Notes: generated from the letters alone by a model not told the origin. Counted from the stretch's first letter, positions 27,210 through 36,610 are shown. The stretch is 64,000 nt of DNA from an uncultured Eubacterium sp. (GCA_900551755.1 URXK01000003.1:62001-126000), one strand, 5' to 3'. Numbers and translations: made by a program.

Positions 27210-28775
27210 TTATCCCTTGTTTCTTTCGTAAGCACTAATAGGTTTAAAGGCACTTATTCTTTCGTGATAATAGCATACAATAGGCATATTAACCTTTGCA
27301 TAATTATAAGCAATACCAACATCTCTCATAGCCATATTAATACAGCCGTGAGAACCTCTAGTCAAATACTTGTTGCCTCCAAAATAGCTTTGCCATACAG
27401 CATCGTGCATACCAATGCCACCATTAAAAGGCATCCAATAGCTTACAGGTGTTCTGTAGTTAGGTCCAACAAGTGTAACGTGCTTTGCCTTATTTTTTAA
27501 TCTATAAACACCTTGAGGTGTTGCTCTACTGCCTGGAAGTCCTGACACAATAGGACAATCTAAAACTAGCTTACCCTCTGAATACATATATAAATATTGG
27601 TTTGTTAAATCAATTTCTACATAAGTATCCCCTATGCCATCAACACCATTTAAAGTATTTTTCTTGTATGTTATAGTTTGACTTACTGGCTTATTTTCTA
27701 ACACAGCCGATTTAACAGCTTTTCTTAAGGTTTTAATATCAATGTATGTACCGTAATCTCCACCAACTACATCAACATCAGTACCGTGAGAAGTATGGAA
27801 TTTTATTGTGTTGCCAACTGTATTATATCTACTCTTTATAGCATCAATACCTGCATCTATTGTCTTTTCATTGCAAATAAAGTTGTAATCTCCATCAATG
27901 TTATAAATAGAATTTATAATTTCATTATTAAAATTAGCATCACTATTTTCCAATTTTATATTCATATTTATTCCATCAAAGAATTTTTTGGCAGTAGCAC
28001 AAGCATTATTTAACTTGCTTTCAATTTCAGGTGTCATATCATTTTTAACATAACAATCTGACTCCTCAATCACCATTTTAGGCTCTAAATGCTGAACAGA
28101 TGAATAAATTTTCTGAATATATGTAGCTGGTTCAATTTGGTCTGATGCAACTGGAGGTACAATAACAAAGTCCTTGCCTGTGTAATATATTGAACCTTGA
28201 CGGCTTTTTATTGTTGTTGGCAAATTGTAACCAACAGAATCAGCAATTTTAAAATTAAGTTTATGCACATTATAGGACATAATATCCATATAATCTAAGT
28301 CGTAAATATCTTTGTGACCTAAAATTGCTGGCAACCACATTAAATTACACTGCTTTTTAACCATTGATGCAACATTCCATTTTGCCTTATAGCTTAAAGC
28401 CAAATCAAAATTATCAGGCTTGTATTTATCAATAATATAACCACCGTTATAAATATCAAGCTCGTAATTATTTATTTTATTCTCATAATAATTGCAAACT
28501 TCTTCTACATTCATACCAGAAAAGTCAGTGCCATTAATAACGGTGTTAGGTAAAAACTTGCCATTATACTTAATGTAACCAATTGCAGAATAAACTAAAA
28601 ATGATGCCACAGCAACCCCTGCCACAACTTTTAGTACTAAATATTTTTTATTACTAATTGCAGTTTTTGCATCATCTTTAGACCTTCTATGTACTATTTC
28701 ATTATCGTCAATTTTATCAATCAATTCACTTACTGAACATACTTCCTTACTAGCCTTACTTCGTTTAAGTCTCAT
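27210..28775 (-). CDS. L,D-transpeptidase (YkuD) with peptidoglycan-binding domain
   Basis: A 521-residue type II membrane protein. A membrane segment covers about residues 45-70. Two PG-binding-4-type repeats follow (FLPNTVINGTDFSGMNVEEV and the later DCYVKNDMTPEI region). The YkuD catalytic domain lies at about residues 390-505, with the full motif SHGCIN near 475-480 and the upstream histidine in GMHDAVW. It would form 3-3 cross-links in peptidoglycan or attach proteins. The gene lies 24 bases upstream of its inactive paralogue with the same domain order, so the pair looks like a tandem duplication. Confidence 0.9.
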   Translation of the reverse strand: MRLKRSKASKEVCSVSELIDKIDDNEIVHRRSKDDAKTAISNKKYLVLKVVAGVAVASFLVYSAIGYIKYNGKFLPNTVINGTDFSGMNVEEVCNYYENKINNYELDIYNGGYIIDKYKPDNFDLALSYKAKWNVASMVKKQCNLMWLPAILGHKDIYDLDYMDIMSYNVHKLNFKIADSVGYNLPTTIKSRQGSIYYTGKDFVIVPPVASDQIEPATYIQKIYSSVQHLEPKMVIEESDCYVKNDMTPEIESKLNNACATAKKFFDGINMNIKLENSDANFNNEIINSIYNIDGDYNFICNEKTIDAGIDAIKSRYNTVGNTIKFHTSHGTDVDVVGGDYGTYIDIKTLRKAVKSAVLENKPVSQTITYKKNTLNGVDGIGDTYVEIDLTNQYLYMYSEGKLVLDCPIVSGLPGSRATPQGVYRLKNKAKHVTLVGPNYRTPVSYWMPFNGGIGMHDAVWQSYFGGNKYLTRGSHGCINMAMRDVGIAYNYAKVNMPIVCYYHERISAFKPISAYERNKG

Positions 28776-28910
28776 ATACTTTTCTCCTCTTCATAACTTA
28801 TATTATTTTAATATATTTTGTATCAAATTTCAAGTCAATAAGTATAAAAAAACAATTATTAGAAAATTTTAATAAAATGTATTTTTTTGTAGTTAAATTA
28901 TTGCATAATA

Positions 28911-28938
28911 AAATCGCCTATGAAACATAGACGACTTT
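28911..28938 (-). terminator. Terminator after the CAP-domain gene
   Basis: AAATCGCCTATG pairs with CATAGACGACTTT (one mismatch and one bulge) around a 3-base loop. On the minus strand the stem is followed by TTTTATTATG. It starts 16 bases after the stop codon. Confidence 0.7.
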
Positions 28939-28954
28939 ATTAAATCAGTTTTAT

Positions 28955-29932
28955 TTAGCCAATAAACATCTGACTCCAATATGTATTTCCACTTGTATAA
29001 CCTATACCCATTTGAGTAAAGTTCTTATTTAATATGTTGGCTCTGTGACCAGAAGAATTCATCCAAGCATTAAAAACTTCCTCGGCTGTCTTTTGACCCT
29101 TAGCTATATTTTCTCCTGCTGTTTTGTAATTAATGCCAAAACTCTTTATCATATCAAAAGGTGAGCCATAAGTAGGTGAAGTATGAGAAAAATAGTTGTT
29201 GTTTTTCATATCTTCTGCCTTCTTTTGTGCTACATTTGATAGACTGCTGTTTAATGTAAGTGATGACAAACCATTTTCATTTCTTGCTTTATTTACAAGG
29301 TTTAATAGTTTTGATGCCACACTATTATCAACGGTTGATGTTGTTGTTTCTGTTGTAGTTTCCGTAACTTTGTTAGTTGTTGTTTCTGTTGCAACTGTAG
29401 TAGTTTCTGTTATCTTTGTTGTTTCTTCTGTTGTTACTTCCGTTGTTGCCTCTGTTGTAAATGTCGGCTTTGTTGCCTGTGTTGTTTCTTCTGTTGTAGC
29501 CTCTGTTGTAAATGTCGGCTTTGTTGCCTGTGTTGTTTCTTCTGTTGTAGCCTCTGTTGTAAATGTCGGCTTTGTTGCCTGTGTTGTTTCTTCTGTTGTT
29601 GTAAATATTGGCTTTGTTGCCTGTGTTGTTTCTTCCGTTGTTGCCTCTGTTGTAAATGTTGGCTTTGTTGCTTGTGTAGTCACTTCTGTTGTAATTGTTG
29701 GTTTTGTTACAATTACAGTTGTACTTTCAAAGCAATTTTTTGTAGTTGTTTCAACCGGCTTAATTATGTTACAATTTTTTGTAGTTGTTTCTGTTGGCTT
29801 GTTTTGATTACACCAATTATTATATGTAGAATTTGTATTGATTATGCACTTTTCATTTGTAATATTTCCTGCTAATGCCGTTGTTGACATTGACATAACA
29901 ATTAAAGATGTCACAAAAATTAACTTTTTCAT
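28955..29932 (-). CDS. Secreted CAP-domain protein with Thr/Glu-rich repeats
   Basis: A 325-residue exported protein. A Sec signal peptide covers residues 1-21 (MKKLIFVTSLIVMSMSTTALA). Residues 35-205 are low complexity, with two ETTTKNC motifs and then 17-residue repeats of the type ATKPTFTTEATTEETTQ. The C-terminal CAP/SCP domain runs from about residue 205, with NKARNENGLSSLTLN, the HTSPTYGSPF region, GENIAKG and SSGHRANIL. Similar secreted CAP proteins (YkwD-type) are common in spore formers; their activity is unclear. The linker probably spans the cell wall. The matching antisense open frame reflects the repeats, not a gene. Confidence 0.88.
   Translation of the reverse strand: MKKLIFVTSLIVMSMSTTALAGNITNEKCIINTNSTYNNWCNQNKPTETTTKNCNIIKPVETTTKNCFESTTVIVTKPTITTEVTTQATKPTFTTEATTEETTQATKPIFTTTEETTQATKPTFTTEATTEETTQATKPTFTTEATTEETTQATKPTFTTEATTEVTTEETTKITETTTVATETTTNKVTETTTETTTSTVDNSVASKLLNLVNKARNENGLSSLTLNSSLSNVAQKKAEDMKNNNYFSHTSPTYGSPFDMIKSFGINYKTAGENIAKGQKTAEEVFNAWMNSSGHRANILNKNFTQMGIGYTSGNTYWSQMFIG
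29429..29690 (-). repeat. 51-bp in-frame tandem repeat tract
   Basis: About five tandem copies of a 51-base unit coding for 17 residues. Two adjacent copies are nearly identical at the nucleotide level and one copy lacks 9 bases (42-base form). The period is a multiple of three, so length changes preserve the frame. This is consistent with recent slippage or recombination within the linker of the CAP protein. Confidence 0.85.
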
Positions 29933-30030
29933 ATCATTCTCCTTTAGTTTTATTCGGCGCCTAAAACAAGTATATATGAATATTTAAAATAAATAAATGC
30001 AAAATATATGGCATATATGTCAAAAAATAC

Positions 30031-30059
30031 TTGCAAATGCAATAGTTTTCCTATAAAAT
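30031..30059 (+). promoter_or_regulatory. Promoter of prfC
   Basis: TTGCAA (30031-30036), a 17-base spacer and TAAAAT (30054-30059), about 50 bases before the prfC start. Confidence 0.5.
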
Positions 30060-30109
30060 AGAAAAGATGGAAAGAAATACAGTGATAATTTTAGAAAGGG
30101 AATTATATT

Positions 30110-31690
30110 ATGGCTAAACCTAATATTAATTTAATAAATAAAAGAAGAATTTTCGGCATAATATCTCATCCCGATGCCGGTAAAACAACATTAACAGAAA
30201 AACTTTTGCTCCACGGTGGTGCTATTCACGAGGCTGGTGCAGTAAAAGCTAGGAGAGGTCGTTCTGCAAAGTCTGACTGGATGGAAATAGAAAAGCAAAG
30301 AGGTATTTCCGTTACTTCTTCTGTAATGCAGTTTGAATACGAAAACAAGATTGTATCTATTATGGATACTCCTGGTCATAACGACTTTGGTGAAGATACT
30401 TACAGAATACTTACTTCTGTTGACTCTGCTGTAATGGTTATTGATGCTGCTAAGGGTGTTGAGGCACAGACAAGAAAACTTTTTAAAGTATGTAGTATGA
30501 GAGGTATTCCTATATTTACATTTATGAACAAGTTAGATAGAGATGCTATGGAACCATTAGCACTTCTTGAAGAACTTGAAAATGCCTTAGGTCTTCCTTC
30601 TGTTGCAGTTACTTGGCCTATTGGTAACGGTGCTTATTTTGAAGGTATCTATGACAGACTTGAAAACAAAGTATACCTTTATAAAGAAAATAAAACTATA
30701 GAACTTTCTGACGAAGGCGTTTATGATAAACAACTTGATGATATTTTATTCCACGAAAACCTTCAAAATTTAAGAGATGAAATTGAGCTTTTAGATGGTG
30801 CTGGTAATGAATTTGATATGGAGCTTATATCAAAGGGTAAACTTTCACCTGTTTTCTTTGGTACAGCATTAGCTGACTTTGGTGTAACTAATTTCTTAGA
30901 GCATTTCCTTGATATGTCACCTGCTCCAGGACCTAGAAAGACAACTGATGGTGAAGTTCAGCCAACTGATGAGTTCTTCTCTGGCTTTATTTTCAAAATT
31001 CAGGCAAATATGAATCCTGCACACAGAGATAGACTTGCATTTTTCAGAATATGCTCTGGTACATTTGAAAGAGGTATGGATGTAGTTCTTTCAAGAAACG
31101 GTAAGAAAATGAAACTTAACCAGTCAACTCAGCTTATGGCAAATGAAAGAGAAAATGTTGAAACTGCTATTGCTGGTGATATTATTGGTATATATGATAC
31201 TGGTAATTTCCAGATTGGTGATACTCTTACTAACTGCAAGGACAAACTTTTCTTTGAACCTTTACCTACATTCCCACCTGAACTTTTTATGAAGGTTAGA
31301 CCAGTTGACACAATGAAGGCAAAGCAATTCCAAAAAGGTGTTGACCAGCTTGCACAGGAAGGTGCTATACAGATTTACAAAACAGAATATAACGATGTCG
31401 TGTTAGGTGCTGTTGGTGCATTACAGTTTGAAGTATTTGAATATAGATTAAAAAATGAATATAATTCAGAAATAAGAATGGAACCAATGAACTACAGCGT
31501 TGCTAGATGGGTAAAGGGCAAAACTGTTGAACAGATTAAAGACCTTACAAACTCAAGATGTACCCTTGTGTTTGACCACTTTGAAAGACCTATACTTCTT
31601 TTCTCAAATGAATATGCTTTAAATACATTTGCTGAAAGAAATGATGATGTAGAACTTATTGAAGCACTTGCTGTTGATGAAACTGAATAA
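30110..31690 (+). CDS. prfC: Peptide chain release factor 3
   Basis: A 526-residue translational GTPase that recycles RF1/RF2 after termination. G-domain motifs are HPDAGKTTLTEKLLL (P-loop), the switch region KQRGISVTSSVMQF, DTPGHNDFGED, and NKLDRD. Domain II and the RF3-specific C-terminal region (FEVFEYRLKNEYNSEIRMEP) follow. It has its own promoter and ends at a bidirectional hairpin. Length and motifs are complete. Confidence 0.95.
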   Translation: MAKPNINLINKRRIFGIISHPDAGKTTLTEKLLLHGGAIHEAGAVKARRGRSAKSDWMEIEKQRGISVTSSVMQFEYENKIVSIMDTPGHNDFGEDTYRILTSVDSAVMVIDAAKGVEAQTRKLFKVCSMRGIPIFTFMNKLDRDAMEPLALLEELENALGLPSVAVTWPIGNGAYFEGIYDRLENKVYLYKENKTIELSDEGVYDKQLDDILFHENLQNLRDEIELLDGAGNEFDMELISKGKLSPVFFGTALADFGVTNFLEHFLDMSPAPGPRKTTDGEVQPTDEFFSGFIFKIQANMNPAHRDRLAFFRICSGTFERGMDVVLSRNGKKMKLNQSTQLMANERENVETAIAGDIIGIYDTGNFQIGDTLTNCKDKLFFEPLPTFPPELFMKVRPVDTMKAKQFQKGVDQLAQEGAIQIYKTEYNDVVLGAVGALQFEVFEYRLKNEYNSEIRMEPMNYSVARWVKGKTVEQIKDLTNSRCTLVFDHFERPILLFSNEYALNTFAERNDDVELIEALAVDETE

Positions 31691-31703
31691 TTTATAACAA
31701 ACT

Positions 31704-31734
31704 AAAGGCTCAACCAAATATTGATTGAGCCTTT
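31704..31734. terminator. Bidirectional hairpin between prfC and the histidine kinase
   Basis: Perfect 10-bp stem AAAGGCTCAA/TTGAGCCTTT with an 11-base loop between two convergent genes. The T run is short on both strands. Confidence 0.75.
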
Positions 31735-31740
31735 AACATA

Positions 31741-33162
31741 TTATTTAGTTAATTCCAGAGTAAATGTAAAGCAACTGCCCTTTCCAATCTCACTTTTAAG
31801 TTCAACATTTTGATGATGAGCTTTTATAAATTCCTTAACAATAGCTAAGCCTAAGCCACTTCCACTCTTATCCATACCTCTTGACTCATCAGCTTTGTAA
31901 AGTCTTTCAAAAACTCTGCTTTGTTCTTCTTCTGACAAACCAATACCAGTATCGGATACAGAAATTACTGCCTTTTCATTTTCAATTTTAGATGATATAG
32001 AAACATAACCTTGATTTGTAAATTTAATACCATTGTCAACTAAATTAACAACAACTCTCCTGATTTTATCTAAATCAGCATTTACCATTAATGTATCTTG
32101 ACTAAAATCACTTTTTAACTCAATACCCTTAATATCAGCCTTTCCCCTCATAAGTTTAATAGTTTCATCAATAACCTTGTTAATATCAAAGTCACTTAAT
32201 TTCAAAGCATTGGCTGAATCATCAAGTTTATTAAGGTCAAGTATACTATTAGACAATTTATTTAATCTTGAAGTTTCATTAAATATTATTTCCATATAGT
32301 GCTTATATTTATTTTCAGGTATTACACCATCAAGCATAGCTTGCAAAAAGCCTCTTATAGATGTAATAGGTGACCTTAAATCGTGAGATATATTAGAAAT
32401 AATTTCTCGTCTTCTTTTTTCTAATCCATCAAGGCTCTCTGCCATACTGTTAAAACTTGAACACAGTTCCTTAATTTCATCATTCATATCAACAGTAACT
32501 TCTATTCTTTCATCAAAATTCCCCTTAGAAATATGCTTTGCCACATTACTAAGTCGTCTAACTGGTATAACAAACTCATTTGTTGCCCAATGAATTGTAA
32601 AAAATCCCAAAATTAAAGCTAAAATAAAGAAGAAAATAACTATTATATAAACTCTATTAATATATTGACTAAACTCACTTAAAGGAATACTTACAATAAC
32701 TATTGCTTCAACATTATTTTCAAAGTTTACTGGATAACACAATATATATCTAGTCTGTTCATATATGTCGTCCATATCGCCCTGCAACCACTCTGGCTTA
32801 CCTTCCATTACATCATTGTAACCAAAGAACTTATTTAAAATATCGCCTCTCTCTAAGTTTAAAATATCCTTAGACCTTGCAATTACTTTCAAATCTGGGT
32901 CAACAAGGAAAAAGCTATAATCCATATATTTGTCAGCCGTATTTATTTCATTAATAAAATAGTCCTTGTTAAATTTTTTGCCTTGATGACTTTGAACATA
33001 TATATCTGATATTTTTATTGCTTGATTTAGCAAATTATTTCTTTGGTCATTATAAAAATATCCTCTAAACACTTCAGTAAAGCCTAAACTAAGCAAAAAA
33101 GATGCAATTAATAACACAACTATATAATATGTAAATGTTTTTCCAAATGTAGTCCTTATCAC
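31741..33162 (-). CDS. Orphan sensor histidine kinase (HAMP-HisKA-HATPase)
   Basis: A 473-residue membrane kinase. Membrane segments lie at about residues 13-33 and 171-192, enclosing an extracellular sensor domain of about 135 residues. A HAMP domain covers about 195-250, and the phospho-acceptor is His260 in SHDLRSP. The ATPase domain has LVDNGIKF (N box), DTGIGL (G1) and GSGLGLAI (G2). The N box has Gly where many kinases have Ala. No response regulator lies on either side, so its partner must be encoded elsewhere. It diverges from the sporulation gene yqfC. Confidence 0.9.
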   Translation of the reverse strand: MIRTTFGKTFTYYIVVLLIASFLLSLGFTEVFRGYFYNDQRNNLLNQAIKISDIYVQSHQGKKFNKDYFINEINTADKYMDYSFFLVDPDLKVIARSKDILNLERGDILNKFFGYNDVMEGKPEWLQGDMDDIYEQTRYILCYPVNFENNVEAIVIVSIPLSEFSQYINRVYIIVIFFFILALILGFFTIHWATNEFVIPVRRLSNVAKHISKGNFDERIEVTVDMNDEIKELCSSFNSMAESLDGLEKRRREIISNISHDLRSPITSIRGFLQAMLDGVIPENKYKHYMEIIFNETSRLNKLSNSILDLNKLDDSANALKLSDFDINKVIDETIKLMRGKADIKGIELKSDFSQDTLMVNADLDKIRRVVVNLVDNGIKFTNQGYVSISSKIENEKAVISVSDTGIGLSEEEQSRVFERLYKADESRGMDKSGSGLGLAIVKEFIKAHHQNVELKSEIGKGSCFTFTLELTK

Positions 33163-33234
33163 AACATATACCCCTCCTTTATATTAATTAGATTATAAAA
33201 CAAATTAACAAAAAATACAATATCTTACTTAATA

Positions 33235-33262
33235 TCATATTCCAAAATATACTGCATATATA
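33235..33262 (+). promoter_or_regulatory. Possible sigma-E-type sporulation promoter upstream of yqfC
   Basis: TCATATT (33235-33241), a 13-base spacer and CATATATA (33255-33262) resemble the mother-cell sigma-E pattern (KMATATT and CATACAnT). yqfC and yqfD homologues are sigma-E regulated in Bacillus. The -10 match is partial. Confidence 0.45.
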
Positions 33263-33288
33263 TTTTATAAAGGTGAGGTGTGGGAGCT

Positions 33289-33564
33289 ATGAAAAAAGTT
33301 GCTGAAATAATTTCAAAAGGTACAAAATTCCCCACAGAGGTTATATCTTCAACACCTAAATTAGAAATAACTGGAAATAACACAATTTACATTGAAAATC
33401 ACAAAGGTGTAAAAGTATTAACATCAGATGAAATAATCATAAAGCTAAAAACAGGCTTTCTAATAGCTCAAGGAAAAAAGATTTCTATATCTGAAATTAA
33501 CAAGGATTTTATTTTTTTAACAGGTATTTTTAATTCCTTTAGATTTGAAGAAAATTTGGAGTGA
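33289..33564 (+). CDS. yqfC: YabP/YqfC family sporulation protein
   Basis: A 91-residue protein of the YabP/YqfC family, which functions in spore coat/envelope assembly in the mother cell. The pattern LEITGNNTIYIENHKGVKVLTSDEIIIKLKTG followed by a glycine-lysine turn is typical. The ATG at 33289 is preferred over an in-frame GTG at 33280, since GAGG lies immediately upstream of that GTG. It overlaps the GTG start candidate of yqfD, indicating coupled translation. Confidence 0.85.
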   Translation: MKKVAEIISKGTKFPTEVISSTPKLEITGNNTIYIENHKGVKVLTSDEIIIKLKTGFLIAQGKKISISEINKDFIFLTGIFNSFRFEENLE

Positions 33565-34802
33565 TTTATATTAGCAAACTATGGAAATTTGTTCAAGGTT
33601 ATGTTATAATTTCTATTAAAGGGTACAATATAGAAAAGCTAATTAATAAAGCTGTTCAATTAAATATAAATATTTATAACATTGAAAAATTAAATAACAC
33701 TGCAAAGCTAACTATATGCCCCAAAGACTTTAAAGCCTTCATAAAATTATCAAAAAAATATAAATGCAAGACTAAAATATTAAATAAAAACGGTCTATTT
33801 AGATTTATATTATTTTTTAGATATAATTTTTTGTATCTACTAGGAATACTTATTGCAATTATTCTTGTCTATTTTCTTACTCAAAGAATATGGATAATAG
33901 ATATTAAAGGAAACACTGATATAAGTAAATCATCAATATTATATAGTTGTAATACCGATGGACTTTATGTAGGTTGTAGCAAAAATAATATAGACTGCAA
34001 AAAAATTGCAGAAAATATTAAACTAAAATACAAAACTATTTCTTGGATAAATATTAGTTTGAAAGGTGCTTCTGTACATATTAAACTATCTGAAGAAAAG
34101 CCCTACACCATTGCTACAATTAAAAGTGAACCAATGAACATTGTGGCAACTACTGATTGCCAAATTGCATCAATAGTAACTACTAAAGGAACACCACAGG
34201 TAAAGAAAAATGATATAGTTAAAGCAGGTGATATATTAATTTCTGCTCAATTAGTGCCTAGTGGAAATGAAGAAAATCCCGTCAACGACATTGTTAATGC
34301 CAATGGCACAGTAAGAGGCATTATTAATAGAACTTACGCTTTTACAGTTCCTTTTAATACTAAAGAAAAAAAGTACACTGGTAATACAAAAGCACAATAT
34401 TCTTTTAAAGTCTTTAACAAACAAATAAATAATAATAAAGCTGTACCATTTAGTCAATGTGATACTTCTGTTAAAGTAACTCAATTAAATATTGGTGAGA
34501 GTTGTCCTTTACCTATTTATATATATAAAACAGTGTATAAGGAATATATATTAAGTGACATAAACAGAGATTTAACATTGGCAAAAAAAATTGCTAATAA
34601 GCAAATAGTGGACTATATTGTACAAAATTACGCCATTGATTCTGATATTATTTCAGTTAATACTAAATACAACAAAAGCAAAAATGTGTTACAAGTATCA
34701 TCTGAAATTGTATCAAATGAAAATGTTGGCAAAGAAATGATATATGAAGAAATAGGAGGAAATACATTAAATGGAACAAAAGAAAATTCAAATATCAGCT
34801 AA
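33561..34802 (+). CDS. yqfD: Sporulation protein YqfD
   Basis: A 410-plus-residue membrane protein of the stage IV-related YqfD family. The N-terminal cytoplasmic domain begins LWKFVQGYVIISIKGYNIEKL. A membrane segment lies at about residues 85-110 (YNFLYLLGILIAIILVYFL) with a large extracellular C-terminal part. The start is unusual. In-frame options are GTG at 33561, overlapping the yqfC stop, or ATT at 33570, 8 bases after GGAG; no in-frame ATG or TTG exists near the expected N-terminus. The gene overlaps phoH by 32 bases. Confidence 0.85.
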   Translation: MIYISKLWKFVQGYVIISIKGYNIEKLINKAVQLNINIYNIEKLNNTAKLTICPKDFKAFIKLSKKYKCKTKILNKNGLFRFILFFRYNFLYLLGILIAIILVYFLTQRIWIIDIKGNTDISKSSILYSCNTDGLYVGCSKNNIDCKKIAENIKLKYKTISWINISLKGASVHIKLSEEKPYTIATIKSEPMNIVATTDCQIASIVTTKGTPQVKKNDIVKAGDILISAQLVPSGNEENPVNDIVNANGTVRGIINRTYAFTVPFNTKEKKYTGNTKAQYSFKVFNKQINNNKAVPFSQCDTSVKVTQLNIGESCPLPIYIYKTVYKEYILSDINRDLTLAKKIANKQIVDYIVQNYAIDSDIISVNTKYNKSKNVLQVSSEIVSNENVGKEMIYEEIGGNTLNGTKENSNIS

Positions 34803-35739
34803 TATCATATCAGCACTTTTTGGTAGCTTTGATTCTAACATTAAAAAAATTGAAAATGAATACAGTGTTACTATTATTAACAGAGGTGATGATATTGATG
34901 TTATTGGAGAAAGCAAAGATATTGAAAAAGCCATTAATGTAATAAATTCATTAATCAAACTTATTGAATCAGGTGAAGAAATTGATGACCAAAAAATCAA
35001 CTACACTATTACAGAGGTCAACAATAATCACACTGACGAATTAGATAAACTAAAAAATGATGTAATATGTATGACTATTAATGGCAGAGCCTTAAAGCCA
35101 AAAACCCTTGGTCAAAAGTATTATGTTGACTCTATAAGGAATAATACTGTTGTCTTTGGTGTTGGTCCTGCTGGTACTGGTAAAACATATTTAGCTATGG
35201 CTATGGCTATTACTGCCTTTAAAAATGGTGAAGTTAATAGAATTATATTAACAAGACCTGCCATTGAAGCTGGTGAAAATCTAGGCTTTCTTCCAGGCGA
35301 CTTACAAGACAAGGTTGACCCTTACTTAAGACCTTTATACGATGCCTTGTACGAAATAATGGGTGCAGATAGTTTCCTCAAAAATATGGAAAAAGGTGCT
35401 ATTGAAGTTGCCCCTCTTGCTTATATGAGAGGTAGAACATTAGATAACTCATTTATTGTATTAGATGAAGCACAAAATACTACACCTGAGCAAATGAAAA
35501 TGTTTTTAACAAGACTTGGATATAGCTCAAAGGCTGTTATTACTGGTGATATAACTCAGATTGACTTGCCTCGTGGCAAAAAGTCTGGACTTATTGAAGC
35601 TGTTAGAATACTTGAAAATATTGAAGGTATTAAAATATGTAATTTAACTAACAAAGATGTTGTTCGTCATCCTTTGGTACAAAGAATAATATCAGCTTAT
35701 GAAGAATTTGAAAAGAAAGCAAAAGAAGAAGGAAAATAA
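34771..35739 (+). CDS. phoH: PhoH family ATPase
   Basis: A 322-residue PhoH-like protein. A KH-like N-terminal region (KKIENEYSVTIINRGDDIDVIGE) precedes the P-loop ATPase with GPAGTGKTYLAMAMA near residue 130 and the Walker B LDEAQNTTPEQMKMFLTRLG. PhoH proteins are ATPases linked to RNA metabolism and usually neighbour ybeY, as here. GGAGG lies about 9 bases before the ATG, which is inside the end of yqfD. Confidence 0.92.
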   Translation: MEQKKIQISANIISALFGSFDSNIKKIENEYSVTIINRGDDIDVIGESKDIEKAINVINSLIKLIESGEEIDDQKINYTITEVNNNHTDELDKLKNDVICMTINGRALKPKTLGQKYYVDSIRNNTVVFGVGPAGTGKTYLAMAMAITAFKNGEVNRIILTRPAIEAGENLGFLPGDLQDKVDPYLRPLYDALYEIMGADSFLKNMEKGAIEVAPLAYMRGRTLDNSFIVLDEAQNTTPEQMKMFLTRLGYSSKAVITGDITQIDLPRGKKSGLIEAVRILENIEGIKICNLTNKDVVRHPLVQRIISAYEEFEKKAKEEGK

Positions 35740-35740
35740 A

Positions 35741-36193
35741 ATGGATGTTTTGTTTGAAAATAATACAAATATTGAAGTAAACAGAGAACTTATTGAAAAA
35801 GTAATTGCAGAAAGTTTAAGATATGAAAATGTATCTAATAACTGCGAAATTAGTGTAACAATAGTTGACAATGAAGAAATACATCAAATCAATTTAAAAC
35901 ACAGAGGTATTGACAGAGCAACTGATGTTCTTTCTTTCCCTCTTATTGACTTTGAAAAAGAGTCTTTACCTACTGATGGTTCAAAAATTTATTTAGGTGA
36001 TATTATAATTAGTATTGAAAGAGCTATGGAGCAGGCTAAGGAATACGGTCACTCTATTGATAGAGAGGTTGGATTTTTAACAGCACATAGTATGCTCCAT
36101 TTGCTCGGTTACGACCATATGGTTGAGGACGAAGAAAAAGTTATGTTTAAAAAGCAAGAAGAAATACTTAATAACCTTAATTTAAGGAGATAA
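35741..36193 (+). CDS. ybeY: rRNA maturation endonuclease YbeY
   Basis: A 150-residue metalloprotein that processes 16S rRNA and takes part in late 30S quality control. The zinc motif is HSMLHLLGYDH near the C-terminus, and the core TDVLSFPL segment is present. The ATG at 35741 lies one base after the phoH stop and is preferred to a longer frame starting inside phoH. pgpH and dgkA, often found beside ybeY in Firmicutes, are absent here. Confidence 0.93.
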   Translation: MDVLFENNTNIEVNRELIEKVIAESLRYENVSNNCEISVTIVDNEEIHQINLKHRGIDRATDVLSFPLIDFEKESLPTDGSKIYLGDIIISIERAMEQAKEYGHSIDREVGFLTAHSMLHLLGYDHMVEDEEKVMFKKQEEILNNLNLRR

Positions 36194-36195
36194 AA

Positions 36196-36585
36196 ATGAA
36201 CGAAAATGAAAAATTATATGATATGGCACTTAAGGCTAAAGATTTTGCTTATGCACCCTACTCTAAATTTAAAGTTGGTGCAGCAGTTCTTACTAGTGAC
36301 GGTATGGTATTTTTAGGCAACAATATTGAAAATGCCTCTTACGGTGCAACAATTTGTGCAGAAAGAGTTGCTATATTTAAGGCTGTGTCTGAAGCTAAGA
36401 CAAATATTATAAAAATAGCTATTGCTTCTGATACTGAAGAATTTACTTATCCTTGTGGTATATGCAGACAAGTTATTAACGAATTTATGCCTGAAGGCGA
36501 AATTATACTTGGTAGTAAGAATGAAGTTAAGGTATATAAAGTTTCTGAACTTTTGCCCCACGGATTTGAACTAAAGAAAGATTGA
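36196..36585 (+). CDS. cdd: Cytidine deaminase
   Basis: A 129-residue tetrameric-type cytidine deaminase for pyrimidine salvage. The zinc and catalytic residues are in CAERVAIFKA and PCGICRQV. The substrate segment YAPYSKFKVGAAVL is complete. GGAG lies 7 bases before the ATG, 2 bases after ybeY. Confidence 0.95.
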   Translation: MNENEKLYDMALKAKDFAYAPYSKFKVGAAVLTSDGMVFLGNNIENASYGATICAERVAIFKAVSEAKTNIIKIAIASDTEEFTYPCGICRQVINEFMPEGEIILGSKNEVKVYKVSELLPHGFELKKD

Positions 36586-36610
36586 TTAAAGTTAAAAGCA
36601 AGGTGATTTT

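Noticed and set aside
29429-29690. CRISPR-like direct repeats
   Set aside because: The repeats are contiguous, in frame, and encode a protein linker.
29196-29807. 203-residue open frame antisense to the CAP-domain gene
   Set aside because: It is a Val/Ser-rich shadow created by the repetitive Thr/Glu codons of the real gene; no ribosome-binding site or family match.
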